Both the position numbers and the translations under genes were made by a program. A stretch of DNA of 64,000 nt from Deltaproteobacteria bacterium (lineage in GTDB: Bacteria; Myxococcota; Kuafuiibacteriia; Kuafuiibacteriales; Kuafuiibacteriaceae): positions 1,426,001 through 1,490,000 of the forward strand of contig JADJPE010000005.1 of NCBI GenBank assembly GCA_016713425.1, read 5' to 3'. Under the pieces are notes generated by a model that saw only the letters and a program-made list of their open reading frames with translations, did not search any database and was not told the origin of the DNA. Of this stretch, positions 17,561 through 27,500 are shown one piece after another. The first letter of the stretch is position 1. Every line of letters begins with the position of its first letter.

Positions 17561-19306
17561 ATGGACATCGCTGTGGGAAACATCCGTGTCCTACTGTTCC
17601 TTGGCGTCAGCCTCATGGCCTCGGAGCAGGCGCTCGGTCGCCCAAGCGCCGCAGGCGAACTCAGCAACCCTGGGGTCCTGGCGGGCCCAGACTCTATTCT
17701 GGACCTCGCGGGCGGCGATGAGTCGATCACCCTCTACGTCCCGAAGCTGGCGGTCATGATCGAGATCGTTCCCCAGCTCAAGGATGTGATCGCGGCGCTC
17801 CGGGAACCCGTTGGGTCGGCAATGAGCAACCCGCGATTCGAGGCGATGGGCATCGACCCATCGCAGCCTCTTCTCATGACCTGGGTTCCGCGCGAAGGAG
17901 CGCTCGTCGCCGTCTTTGGCTTGTCGCATCGAGCTCGGCTCGAGCAGTGGCTGAAAGCCTTGCGCGACACAGAAACCAACGCGACCCTTCAACTCGACGT
18001 ACCCGGCTCGGGCCCCTCGAAGGTCTGGTTGATTGATGCAGCCACCGAGAACCCGATTGCTTGTGTCCTGGGGACCACGCAAGGCTATTGCCAATTTGGA
18101 GCCGGTCCCCAAGGCAGGCCCCTTCATCCGCTCCAGGCAACGCTCACCCGCCGCCAGTCCGCGATCCGCCCGCCGCACCCAGAAAAGGCCGTGCAGACGC
18201 ATCGGTTCAAGCGGGGCCCCAAGCACGAACTCGCGCGCACCCGCGGAGGTAGACGCGACGACCAACACGGTACGCTGCGCATGAAGGAACGCCTGTCGCG
18301 CCTTCGACCGGGCGGCGCCGTGTACCTCATCGCAAACATGAGAACGCTCGGCGACACCTTGGTGGACTTCGAAGCCCAACGACTTCGTCGAGCCTATCAG
18401 TTCAGTGGGCAGGCTGAGCGCGAGCAAGGCGAGATCCAGCAGCGCGAGATGAAGCACCTGGCCAACTCGATCAGCCAACATACAAAGGCGCTGGTCGCAG
18501 GCCTGTACATCGACCCAAGACGGACCGCGTTCGAGGCAGACGTATCGCTGACGCGCGCCGGGTTTGCATTGGTCTCGCGTGCGCTACGGCCGCAGCCCAA
18601 GGCCGAGCTGATCGAGGCCTGGGCTTCGACACCGGCCCTCGCGAAACTCATCTTGCGGCTGCGGCCAGGAACGCTCGAGCAACAGGCGAAAGCGCTCGGC
18701 ATGAATATCCCAAGAGGCCACCTCACGGGCGCACTGGCCGTCCTTTGGTTGGGCCTCGATTCGGAGTGCCCAGCGGCCAAAGCACCGCCCGCGAAGACCA
18801 ATTGGCCGTTCGTGCTCCCAACCGCGGTCGCCCTCGGGGCCGCGAAAGACCCCGAGACGTTCGCCGAGGCCCTCCGAGAACTCATCGACCACCAAGAACC
18901 ATCTCCCCCGCCCCATCCGATCGAAGTCGGGACACTCGGGCAGACGATTCTGCTCGGCACGGGGCGGGGCGCAGGTGCGGCGGCTCTTAGACGCCTTCGT
19001 TCGGTCGAGACGAAACAGAAGGAGAAGGCGATCTCCGCGGTATCGGAACCGCTGTTGAACTCACTGGCAAAAGAGCCTGACGCCCCGTTTCTGGAGGCGA
19101 CCATCGATCTCCTGGCGATCGATGCCGCGCTTGGCGCCATCGTGGACGCGGGACCCGGTGCGCAACCAAACCTTGAGCAACTCGTTCGGGCGCGGGAGCG
19201 GCTTCGGCCAGCCTTCGACGCGGCAAGCCGCGTTGGGCTCCGAGCAACGCTCAAGAGCGACACGGCGGAGCCGAGCCTTCAGCTTGTGCTGCACGGGGAC
19301 GAGTGA
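17561..19306 (+). CDS. Exported hypothetical protein, ~581 residues
   Basis: ATG 17561 gives a plausible signal peptide (IRVLLFLGVSLMASEQALG). The mature protein has two similar-looking halves of alternating helix and strand, with segments such as LVAVFGLSHRARLEQWLKAL and GGAVYLIANMRTLGDTLVDF, reminiscent of large secreted DUF3352-type proteins of deltaproteobacteria, but I cannot confirm a family. A Cys pair (IACVLGTTQGYCQF) may form a disulfide, consistent with periplasmic location. No catalytic motif is visible. Two short hairpins follow its stop. Confidence 0.65.
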   Translation: MDIAVGNIRVLLFLGVSLMASEQALGRPSAAGELSNPGVLAGPDSILDLAGGDESITLYVPKLAVMIEIVPQLKDVIAALREPVGSAMSNPRFEAMGIDPSQPLLMTWVPREGALVAVFGLSHRARLEQWLKALRDTETNATLQLDVPGSGPSKVWLIDAATENPIACVLGTTQGYCQFGAGPQGRPLHPLQATLTRRQSAIRPPHPEKAVQTHRFKRGPKHELARTRGGRRDDQHGTLRMKERLSRLRPGGAVYLIANMRTLGDTLVDFEAQRLRRAYQFSGQAEREQGEIQQREMKHLANSISQHTKALVAGLYIDPRRTAFEADVSLTRAGFALVSRALRPQPKAELIEAWASTPALAKLILRLRPGTLEQQAKALGMNIPRGHLTGALAVLWLGLDSECPAAKAPPAKTNWPFVLPTAVALGAAKDPETFAEALRELIDHQEPSPPPHPIEVGTLGQTILLGTGRGAGAAALRRLRSVETKQKEKAISAVSEPLLNSLAKEPDAPFLEATIDLLAIDAALGAIVDAGPGAQPNLEQLVRARERLRPAFDAASRVGLRATLKSDTAEPSLQLVLHGDE

Positions 19307-19310
19307 CCCC

Positions 19311-19326
19311 GCACCGGAGCCGGTGC
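19311..19326 (+). terminator. GC-rich hairpin after the exported protein gene
   Basis: GCACCGG-AG-CCGGTGC is a perfect 7-bp stem starting 5 bases after the stop at 19306. A second, weaker stem (CTCAC/GTGAG, 19328-19339) follows, then AT-rich DNA. There is no clean T-run, so it is at best a weak intrinsic terminator. Confidence 0.35.
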
Positions 19327-19453
19327 GCTCACCCGTGAGAGCAAAATACACTATATAGAATCAAATACTTACAACCTATTGGTTTCTGACATGAAATTTG
19401 ATGGACCAACCCTACAACTCGAGTCGCCCGCGGTGTTAGGGTCCGGATGAAAA

Positions 19454-22318
19454 ATGCCAGAGCGTCTCGTAGCTGAGCTCGTCCGAGAGGACCTTCTGCC
19501 CGCCGACCTCGGACGTCGCGCCTTGGAACAACAGGTCCTTCACGGCGGGGCGCTAGATTCTGCCATCCTGGAGACGGCGGCCGTCGCCGAAGACGTCCTC
19601 CTGCAAGCCATCGTGCGCGCCTATGGCGGCGCCGCGGCCACCCCGGAAGACCGAGATGCGCCGGTCGACGAATCGGCTCTTCGCTGCCTGCCCGAGCAGT
19701 GGGCAGAGAAGCATACGCTGGCCCCGCTGCAGCTCAATCGTCAGAAGAGCGTGCTTCGAGTGCTCACGCCAGCCCCGGTGGACGCTCGCCTCCTCGAACG
19801 ACTTGGCGAGCTGCTGGAGCTGCGCATTGTGCCGTCCATCGACCTTGAGTTTCGCGTATATGAGCGACTCGCAATCCTCTACGGAACGCGGCCGCCCGAG
19901 CGCTTCGTCGCCCTCATCGAGCAAGCCCGAGGTCCGTCGGCGGGCGTCCCTTGGTCGGCGAGCAAGGCGAGCGGATCGTCTCACCAGCGTCCTTCGGAGG
20001 GCGGTCGCATAACATTCGGCGAAGCCGTCAACATGTTGCGAGAAGCGACGGAGCGCGAAGAGATCGTCAAAACGGCCCTGCTCTACACGATCCGAGACCT
20101 CCAATTCGCGGCCATGCTCATCGTGCACAAGACCCATCTCGAGGGCTGGATGGCGGAAGGCGAAGGCGCCGATCGCATTCCCGGCCTCCACCTCGACCTC
20201 TCGCCGGACTCGGCTTTCCGGGTGGTTCTCGATGCACACACGCATTATCTCGGGCCCGTCCCCGAGGACAATCTCCACGCCGCGTTCATCTCGGGCATCG
20301 GTCGTCCGTGCCCACGGGCGGTCCTGATCGTCCCAGTTCGCGTGAAGAATCGAACCGTCGCACTCATCTACGCAGAAAACGGTCCGAACCCGATCCAACC
20401 ACAGCTTGCGGCCGACCTCATGCTCTTCATGACCCACCTCGAGGGGGCACTGGAGGCCCTGCTCCTCCGGCGGAAGGCACAGTCGCTTTCGAACATCACC
20501 CCGGCCGCGTCGAAACTGATCGAGTTCACGGGGACCTCGGACATCATGCGGCAGCTTGTGCCTTCTGGTTTCCATACAGAAGAGACCGGCCCAACGAAGG
20601 AAGCACCGCCGACCACAAGGCCCCGTCGCGAAGCGGCATACAGCGTGATCAGTCGTCGAGGCGACGAACGGCCGCCGACAGCCTCGTCCTCCTCCTCATC
20701 CCCACGCCCACTGTCACTCTCACCCACGAGCGCCCCCAACCCGGGCGCAATCCCGCTGGCGGCGATCGGCGAGGTGGCCAAGTCGAGCGCGACCGAAATT
20801 GCGCTCGACGATTCATCGCATTGGGAACGAGTTTCCATCGACGCATGGGACGACGGACTCGGCAATGAAACCCCGTTCGGTGTGCCATCCGCCCTGCCAG
20901 CAGAGAGACCCTCAACCGACCTCGAGGTTGCTGAGGCTACAGGCGAAAGCGCGTTCGACGGCGCGGACGGCAGCGCCGGAGCCAGCGAGGACACAGGCGC
21001 CACCGCGGCAACCAGCCTGGAAAGCGATCGCACCACGGCCAACCAGGCAACAGATCTTCTCGCGGTCGGCAGCTCTGCAAGCCGCAACGGTGATACGCCC
21101 ATGCGCTCGGCCGACACACTGACGGCGGAGGCCACAGCGTCTCATGACGATGAACCCGTGCCACTCACGACGCTGAAGCGGCCCCGAAGCGCCCTCGCTG
21201 AAGCGTCACTGCTGGTGCTGCCGCCGGTCGAGATCGAGCTCACGCCCGCCCCTAGCCTCGAGATGATTGAGAACTTCTCGCGTACAGCCGAGGCGCGCGA
21301 ACATCCAACGACGCCATCGGACCGACCCGAGAGAGAAGAAGAACCGGAAGACGGCCTTCCCATCCCTGAGCCGGTCGACGACGCCAACCAGGAGGTCGCC
21401 GACGACGAAGTGTCCGCTTCGGTCGGGCAAGCGCAAGACACACTCGCTGACGGTCCGCTGGCCGAGCTGAACGAGCAGGTCGACCTGCTTGTGGGCGAAA
21501 GCGCGGAAGCACGTCGTCAAGCAGCCGAGAAGCTCGCTGCTTTCGGCGCCGTCATCGTCGCGCCGTTGGTGCGCGCGTTTCCTGGTTATCTCGATGTTGA
21601 CCCGTTCCAGGACGTCTTGCCGCCGTTCGAAACATGCGGTGAGCTGCCGCGACTGCTCGTCTTGCACGGGCGCAACGCACACCCGCACATCGCTCGATTC
21701 CTCGATGCGCCCGACCCAGTCTTCCGCCTGCTGGCGTCTCATTTCTACGCGAGCGTCCGAGTGCCCGACGTCGTTCCCAAGCTGTCGCAACGTCTGCACG
21801 ACGAAGAAGAGAAGGTGCGCCTGGTCGCGGCGAGGGCACTCTTCACGTACCGAGATTCCCCGGAGTTCGCCGGCGTCGTCGCGCATCTCCACGGTCGGCT
21901 TCTCGCCTCCTCGGTGGGCGCCAGACGACACGCGGCTTACCTCCTCGGGTTGTTCAGAGACGTTACGGCCGTCCCGCTTCTGATCGAGTTTTTCGAGCGA
22001 AAAGAGTGGGCGATGTATGACGCGGTCGAGCAAGCGCTCGGCGAAATCACGAGGCAGGCATTTGGTTCCAACCCAAAGAAGTGGCGAGGTTGGTGGGCGA
22101 AGAATCAAGGACGCTCGCGAATCGCTTGGCTCATAGACGGGCTGTCGGCCAAAGACGTCGCGCTTCGACGCGGGGCGTTCGAAGAACTGAAGGCCATCAG
22201 CGGCCGCGACGTCAGCTACGACGAGCGAGCAAGCAAACGTGAACGCGAAGCTGCGAGACAAGACTGGCTGACATGGTGGAGCGAGGAAGAGAAATCCGCG
22301 CCTGGAACGAGCTCATAG
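19454..22318 (+). CDS. Fusion protein: GspE/MshE N-domain, GAF-like domain, disordered linker, HEAT repeats
   Basis: A 954-residue protein; ATG 19454 follows GGATGA. Residues 1-150 look like the N-terminal domain of type II secretion/type IV pilus ATPases (LVREDLLPADLGRRALEQ, LAPLQLNRQKSVLRVLTPAP). Residues ~185-345 resemble a GAF-type sensor (ATEREEIVKTALLYTIRDLQ, VLIVPVRVKNRTVALIYAEN). Residues ~350-670 are an acidic, Ser/Thr/Pro-rich linker. Residues ~680-940 hold HEAT-like repeats (EARRQAAEKLAAFGAVIVAP, EKVRLVAARALFTY, GARRHAAYLLGLF). No ATPase motifs are present, so it is a regulator or scaffold rather than a motor. A role in gliding or secretion regulation is inferred. Confidence 0.75.
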   Translation: MPERLVAELVREDLLPADLGRRALEQQVLHGGALDSAILETAAVAEDVLLQAIVRAYGGAAATPEDRDAPVDESALRCLPEQWAEKHTLAPLQLNRQKSVLRVLTPAPVDARLLERLGELLELRIVPSIDLEFRVYERLAILYGTRPPERFVALIEQARGPSAGVPWSASKASGSSHQRPSEGGRITFGEAVNMLREATEREEIVKTALLYTIRDLQFAAMLIVHKTHLEGWMAEGEGADRIPGLHLDLSPDSAFRVVLDAHTHYLGPVPEDNLHAAFISGIGRPCPRAVLIVPVRVKNRTVALIYAENGPNPIQPQLAADLMLFMTHLEGALEALLLRRKAQSLSNITPAASKLIEFTGTSDIMRQLVPSGFHTEETGPTKEAPPTTRPRREAAYSVISRRGDERPPTASSSSSSPRPLSLSPTSAPNPGAIPLAAIGEVAKSSATEIALDDSSHWERVSIDAWDDGLGNETPFGVPSALPAERPSTDLEVAEATGESAFDGADGSAGASEDTGATAATSLESDRTTANQATDLLAVGSSASRNGDTPMRSADTLTAEATASHDDEPVPLTTLKRPRSALAEASLLVLPPVEIELTPAPSLEMIENFSRTAEAREHPTTPSDRPEREEEPEDGLPIPEPVDDANQEVADDEVSASVGQAQDTLADGPLAELNEQVDLLVGESAEARRQAAEKLAAFGAVIVAPLVRAFPGYLDVDPFQDVLPPFETCGELPRLLVLHGRNAHPHIARFLDAPDPVFRLLASHFYASVRVPDVVPKLSQRLHDEEEKVRLVAARALFTYRDSPEFAGVVAHLHGRLLASSVGARRHAAYLLGLFRDVTAVPLLIEFFERKEWAMYDAVEQALGEITRQAFGSNPKKWRGWWAKNQGRSRIAWLIDGLSAKDVALRRGAFEELKAISGRDVSYDERASKREREAARQDWLTWWSEEEKSAPGTSS

Positions 22319-22331
22319 AGAGAGGCGCCGA

Positions 22332-22366
22332 ACCACGAGTGACGCACAAGAGGCTTCACTCGTGGT
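22332..22366. terminator. Bidirectional hairpin between convergent genes
   Basis: ACCACGAGTGA and TCACTCGTGGT form a perfect 11-bp stem with a 13-base loop, placed midway between the convergent stops at 22318 and 22383. There is no strong T-run on either side, but position and stem length make a shared terminator likely. Confidence 0.6.
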
Positions 22367-22382
22367 CCAACACACAGCGACC

Positions 22383-23501
22383 CTAGAAGTCGTCGTCCTC
22401 GGACTCCTCGTCATCATCATCATCATCATCGTCGTCGTCGCCTTCGTCGGGGTCGATCTCTTCGATGCTGTCGAAGGGACTGTCATCCCAGCGCGAAGGG
22501 CTTCGAGGCGCTAGATCGTCGTCGTCGTCTTCTTCCTCGACGTCGTCTTCTTCTTCTTCCTCGTCCTCGTTCTCGACGTCTTCGGGGAAGACTACGGCGA
22601 GTTCGTCGTCGGCCTCTTCTTCTGCGTCGCCGCCTTCCTCCTCGTCGTCTTCGTCGACATCATCGTCGCCCATCGTCCGGACGGCGACACCGACACTGGC
22701 TCGATAGGCGCGCGCGGTAATCGCGTCGACGTCGGTCTGCGCGGCGGCGAAATCTTCTTCGGGATCCTCGTCTTCGATGGTTGGATCATCGGCCTCATCC
22801 GCGGTCGATTCTTCATCCCATTCAGGCGGCACGGCCTGGGCCACCGGAAGGAGTTGCTCCTCGGCCGCAACGACATCCGCGATGCTCTCGAACTCGACCG
22901 ATTTCACCGTCGCCTTCTTCGCGACCGCCTTCTTGGCCGTTGCTTTCTTCGCGACCGCCTTCTTGGCCGTTGCTTTCTTCGCGACCGCCTTCTTGGCCGT
23001 TGCTTTCTTCGCGACCGCCTTCTTGGCCGTTGCTTTCTTCGCGACTGCCTTCTTGGCCGTTGCTTTCTTCGCGACTGCCTTCTTGGCCGTTGCTTTCTTC
23101 GCGACCGCCTTCTTGGCCGTTGCTTTCTTCGCGACCGCCTTCTTGGCCGTTGCTTTCTTCGCGACTGCCTTCTTGGCCGTTGCTTTCTTCGCGACCGCCT
23201 TCTTGGCCGTTGCTTTCTTCGCGACCGCCTTCTTGGCCGTTGATTTCTTCGCGACCGATTTCTTCGGCGCAGATGGTTTCTTGCGTTCTTTGGCGCTCTG
23301 CCCGGCTGAAGACGCCTTGCTTGCTCCGGCGGCGGCCTTCGTAGGCCGCTCCGCTGCCTTCTTCGACGTCTTCTTCGTGCGCGCGCTGGTTGTCGTGCCC
23401 GTCGTCTTGCCTTTAGTCCCTTGCGTGGCCTTCTTCATCCGTTCTTCTTTCCGCCCTCGCGCGACCGGGGTCTTGCGGGCAGGTCTCCTCGTCTCAGACA
23501 T
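22383..23501 (-). CDS. Histone-H1/AlgP-like Lys/Ala repeat protein with acidic C-terminus
   Basis: About 372 residues (ATG 23501; a GTG lies just before it). The N-terminal ~195 residues are strongly basic and contain eleven decapeptide repeats of type KKATAKKAVA, like eukaryotic histone H1 C-tails, Pseudomonas AlgP and other bacterial H1-like proteins. Residues ~200-230 are a neutral segment. The last ~140 residues are extremely acidic and end in runs of Asp/Glu. The basic half should bind DNA without sequence specificity. The acidic half could mask it, act as a histone-chaperone-like tail or fold back onto the repeats. A nucleoid role is inferred. Confidence 0.85.
   Translation of the reverse strand: MSETRRPARKTPVARGRKEERMKKATQGTKGKTTGTTTSARTKKTSKKAAERPTKAAAGASKASSAGQSAKERKKPSAPKKSVAKKSTAKKAVAKKATAKKAVAKKATAKKAVAKKATAKKAVAKKATAKKAVAKKATAKKAVAKKATAKKAVAKKATAKKAVAKKATAKKAVAKKATAKKAVAKKATAKKAVAKKATVKSVEFESIADVVAAEEQLLPVAQAVPPEWDEESTADEADDPTIEDEDPEEDFAAAQTDVDAITARAYRASVGVAVRTMGDDDVDEDDEEEGGDAEEEADDELAVVFPEDVENEDEEEEEDDVEEEDDDDDLAPRSPSRWDDSPFDSIEEIDPDEGDDDDDDDDDDEESEDDDF
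22921..23250. repeat. 30-bp tandem array, 11 copies, coding for Lys/Ala decapeptides
   Basis: Eleven contiguous 30-bp units (plus strand starts GCGACCGCCTTCTTGGCCGT) run without spacers. Differences are limited to C/T at position 6 in three units and a single G-to-A in the last. The near identity at DNA level, including third positions, indicates recent expansion or gene conversion. This is not CRISPR: there are no spacers and the frame is open. Confidence 0.95.
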
Positions 23502-23875
23502 CACGGCCGTTCTGCGCCGCTCACGCCCTCACATGGGAAGCGCATGAGCAAAACATGCCCGGCCGCGAACCATCGGTAATACTCGCAAAAGTCCCAAGTC
23601 AAATTGCACGAACCCAAAATCTTGTCTCGCAGTTCAATGACGTTTTTCGATCGGCTGGAGACCGCCCGCGGAGGGGTGGTCGCAGGGGCCGGAGCCAGCC
23701 CCGCCATGAGCCGTGGAGCGAAGGCCCGGCGCTCGGGCGCGCCCCTGCGTCACCGAGTCTCGAACGTGAGCCTTAAATATCTATTTTTATTGAGAAAAGA
23801 GACCGAACTCGGCCTCTCCGCGCGGGTAGCCGTCGTGGGCCGTCGTGGGCCGGCGTGGCCGTCGTGGCGGGCGTC
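23502..23875. other. Intergenic region between H1-like and Fis-type genes
   Basis: No gene is supported here. It should contain the promoter of the H1-like gene: on the minus strand TTGACT (23597-23602) and TATTAC (23576-23581) are separated by 15 bases, a weak sigma-70-like candidate. An AT-rich block at 23774-23801 stands out in the GC-rich background, and short CCGTCGTGG repeats lie at 23829-23867, just after the Fis-type stop. Confidence 0.35.
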
Positions 23876-24298
23876 TCAGCGACGTCGATTTCGCTTATAC
23901 GGCTTCCAGCGGTCATCGCGGAGGTCGCTGTTCGCGTACTGCTGCACCGATTGCCGACTCGGTCCAAACAACTCAGCCGCCGCCGCATAGTTGCCCTTCG
24001 CGACATCGAGACACCGGAGCAGCAGAACTTCATGCAGCTCGTGCAGCAAGGTGTGGGGTGTCACATCGGTGCTCCAGAGTGCGTCTGCCGCCTGAGCGAG
24101 CGCGGCGCGAACGCGCGCCGACGTCTTCGGCAGCGTCGCCTTGGGCGTGCCACCGGTCGAGCTTCCGACCTGTGCTGTTTGCGCACCCCTTCGCCCGGCT
24201 TTGTTGTTTGAGCGGGGCTGCTTTCGCGCACCCGTGATCCGATCGGCTGGCCGAGCCGACCGTCGCCCATGTACTTCTTGCGAGGACTTCTGACCCAC
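23876..24298 (-). CDS. Fis-type DNA-binding domain protein
   Basis: A 140-residue protein starting at GTG 24298, preceded by a strong AGGGGGG. Residues 1-60 are basic and probably disordered. The C-terminal part has a Fis-like bundle and HTH: LLHELHEVLLLRCLDVAKGN, YAAAAELFGPSRQSVQQYAN, then an aromatic/Arg-rich end. The pattern, in which a helix containing NYxxAAELFG is followed by a recognition helix SRQSVQQY, matches the Fis family. It probably binds DNA as a nucleoid-associated or regulatory factor. It sits between the H1-like gene and the FrzS-like gene. Confidence 0.72.
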   Translation of the reverse strand: MGQKSSQEVHGRRSARPADRITGARKQPRSNNKAGRRGAQTAQVGSSTGGTPKATLPKTSARVRAALAQAADALWSTDVTPHTLLHELHEVLLLRCLDVAKGNYAAAAELFGPSRQSVQQYANSDLRDDRWKPYKRNRRR

Positions 24299-24512
24299 TT
24301 TTCCCCCCTTCTCTTACGGCGTCACCACAGAGACAACGCCGCTCCGTCTACTGAGCACAAATGGCCTGGATCAGCAAGCGTAGCGGTGGCACGACGGCGG
24401 CCACTGGACCGCCCCGGTACCCTGACGTCCGGTGGAGCGGCCCGGCCAGAGACACGGAGCCGAAAAATATGTAAAGACAATAACTTTCGGGGACGAGGTC
24501 CCGAGGCTGCTC

Positions 24513-27500
24513 ATGCGTACGATCCTCATCGTCGACCGCGACCTAGGGTTCGCGGAATCAGCGCAGCGAGCGTTCGAGGCCGCCGGGCACCGGGCGATCA
24601 TCCGCGATGACGCCCAAATCAGCGACCTTCGGCAGATCCGCCCATCTGTCTTGATCGTCAGCGTCGAGCTCGGCGACAGCAGCTTCCGCGGCTTCTCGCT
24701 GTGCAGCCGAATCCGGCGCGACAAAGAGCTGTCCGACCTGCCGATTATCCTGACCAGCGCCGAACCACGTGAAGACGCGCTGCGCAAACATGCCGAGTCG
24801 CCAGACCGAGCCGACGACTATGCAACCAAGCCGATCGAGCTCCCTGACCTCGTCGAAAGAACGCGAAAGCTCGCGGGTGCCGGCGACGACGACAGCGACA
24901 ACCGTGGCGCCCAGGACGACGACGGCTCGAGCGTCGAGCATGACCCAGATGAAGCGACGCTCGAGGGTGACCGTCCGGGACGCCCCAGCGCGCGCGACGA
25001 CCGGTTGCTCCTCGCCTCCGACCCGGGGGCAAGCGAATTCGACGAATTCGCGGGCCTCCGCGCCCGGTCGGAACCTTCGGTCCGCCTCCCTGGTCTCCGG
25101 TTCACCTCGGCCGGGACCGAGCCGGGCGCAAGCGCAGATGCCGCCCGCCCCGAAATCGGACAAGTTTGGCCCGCCGAGGTCTTCGAAGCCGCGATACGGC
25201 AGGAATCAGGCGACGAACCACCGCCGCCGTCCATGCGCAAGCCGACCGCCGAAGAGCGGGTCGCGTATCTGCGCGAGCTGGTCAACTACCACAAGGCGAA
25301 GGATGTCGCGATTCAGAAGGTTTGGAGGTTGGTCCAAGACCGGGGCGCCGAGATCGAGCGGCTCGTCGTCGCGCTGCACGATGAACGCGCCGCCCTGCGG
25401 GGTGAAGTCGAGTCGCTCGCGGCCGGACAGGCGCAAGCGATTCGAGCCCGAGAGGAGATCGAGCACAACTTCCGCGAGTTCGACCGGCAGATTCGCGGGA
25501 TCTTTGCTGAAAAGGATCACGAACAAACCCACATCATCGAAGAGCGCGACCAGGTCCAATCCGAATTGGCCGCTGTTCGCATGGAGCTCGACGCTGCGCA
25601 GGCACGCCATCTCGATGACGAGCATCGCCTGCGCATCATCCAAGAGGAGCTCGAAGATCTGTCCGCTACGAGGGAGGCGCTGCAGCAGACCCTTGCGGAA
25701 TACAAGTTTCTTCGGGAGACCGCGGAAAATGATCTGAGCGAAGTTCGCGCGCGCCTCGCAATGACCGAGGCCGTGGCCGATGAACGCGCCGATGAAATCA
25801 GCCAGCTGAGAGACAGCCTCGACTCTCTGGCGCTTGAAGACGGAGCGAAGATTCGCGCGCTCGAGGAAGCTCACAAAGAGGCGCTGGCTGAGACCCACGC
25901 CAAACACGCCGACGCTATGGCCTCCATGCAGTCGGAGTTCGAAGCAAACATCGAAGCAATGGAGGCATCTCACGTCTTCGAGCTCCAGGAAGCGCGCCAG
26001 CACAGCGACCGTGCGATCCTCGAGCTCGAGGGGTCCATCGAGGACCTCCATGCCCAGATCGAGAACGAACGCCGCGCCTTTGAAGACCGACTAACGACCG
26101 ATCGCGCTACGCTCGAGCAAGAACACATCGCTCAACTCACGACCGCCGAAGCACAGCGGATTGACGCCGAGAACATCGCCGCCGAGGCCACGCGACGAGC
26201 CGAGGATCTTGCGCAGCGGCTGAGCACCACAGAACGGGCGCTTACGCGGGAAATCAACGTGCTCAAGGCCGAGCTCGAAGCCGCCAACGAAGCACTCGCG
26301 ACGGCCCGCGAAGAAGGACAACGCGCGGCCGAGGACGTCGAAGCGCTCACCTCTCGCAACAGCGAGATCGAGGCCGAAGCCACCGAACTGAGCCGCGACC
26401 TCGAGACGAGCCGACAGCGCATCGAGACGCTCGAACGAGATCTGGCCGATGCACAGGCCGAACATAGCGAGGAGAAGCGCGCGCTCGAGGCCACACTCGA
26501 AGAGCGAACCAGGCAGTACTCCCAAGAAATCGAGACGCTCGAACAAGACCTCGAAGACGCCCAAGCTGAACTCATGGAGAAGCTTGCGGATCTCGACCGG
26601 CAGCGGCGTGCCACTCAGGTCGCTGAAACGCGCGTCCAGGACCTCGAGACTTCGCGCAAGCTTACGGAGCGGAGCCTAAGGAGCGCCGAAAGCTCCGTCG
26701 AGAACCTCGCACAGAAGCTGCGCGACGCGGAGATGAAGCTGAGCGAAGCGCGAGCGAGCCTCCAACAAGAGGAGAGCCTTCGAATCAAGGCCGAGGAAGA
26801 AGCTCGATCGACCCTGGAGGCATACGAGCAGGAGCAGAGGGAACACGACGAAACCGAAGCCAACGCCGCAAATCTCGAAGCCGAGCTCGCGGCGCTGAAG
26901 CGAGAAAGCAAAGCAGACGCGACCAAAGCCAGCGCGCAGATCGATGCGAGCAAGCAAGAACTCGCCCGTATCACGCAGTCGCTCCACGAAACTCAGCAAG
27001 ACTTTGAGAGAGCGACGGCTGAGCGCGATGGGATCATCGGTTCGCTCGAAGCACGCCTGAAGGAAAGCGAGCGGCTGCGCGCGGAAGATGCCCAGGCGCT
27101 CCAAGAGAAGTCCAACGCCATCACCAACCTGAAGTCGCAGGTGGACCGATCCATGGAGAGCGTCGACGCCGCGCGAACCGCGGCCCAGGAGCTGACGAAC
27201 CGCCTCGAAGAGGCGGAAGACGAAGTCGATCGCCTGGAGCAACGTGTCGCCGAGCTCGGCGCCAACCTCGAGCAGACGCAGTCCGCCCTTGCGGACAAGG
27301 GGCGCTCCGCAAGCCAGACATCTCAGCTTCTGGCGGAGGTCGAACAAGCGCTCGAGCGCGAGCGAAAGCGCAATGCCGAGGGGACAAAGATCCGGGCGGA
27401 CCTCGAGAGGCAGCTTGAGGCCACTCGCCAGCGAACTGAAGCGCTCCAAGATGAATCGATCGCACTCCTCGAGACGATCGCCCAGCGCCAAGCCACCGTG

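Noticed and set aside
22921..23250. CRISPR-like 30-bp repeat array
   Set aside because: Repeats are contiguous with no spacers and encode a regular protein repeat; no cas genes nearby.
22781..23547. Plus-strand frames across the 30-bp repeats
   Set aside because: They are shadows of the Lys/Ala protein on the minus strand; repeat periodicity keeps them open.
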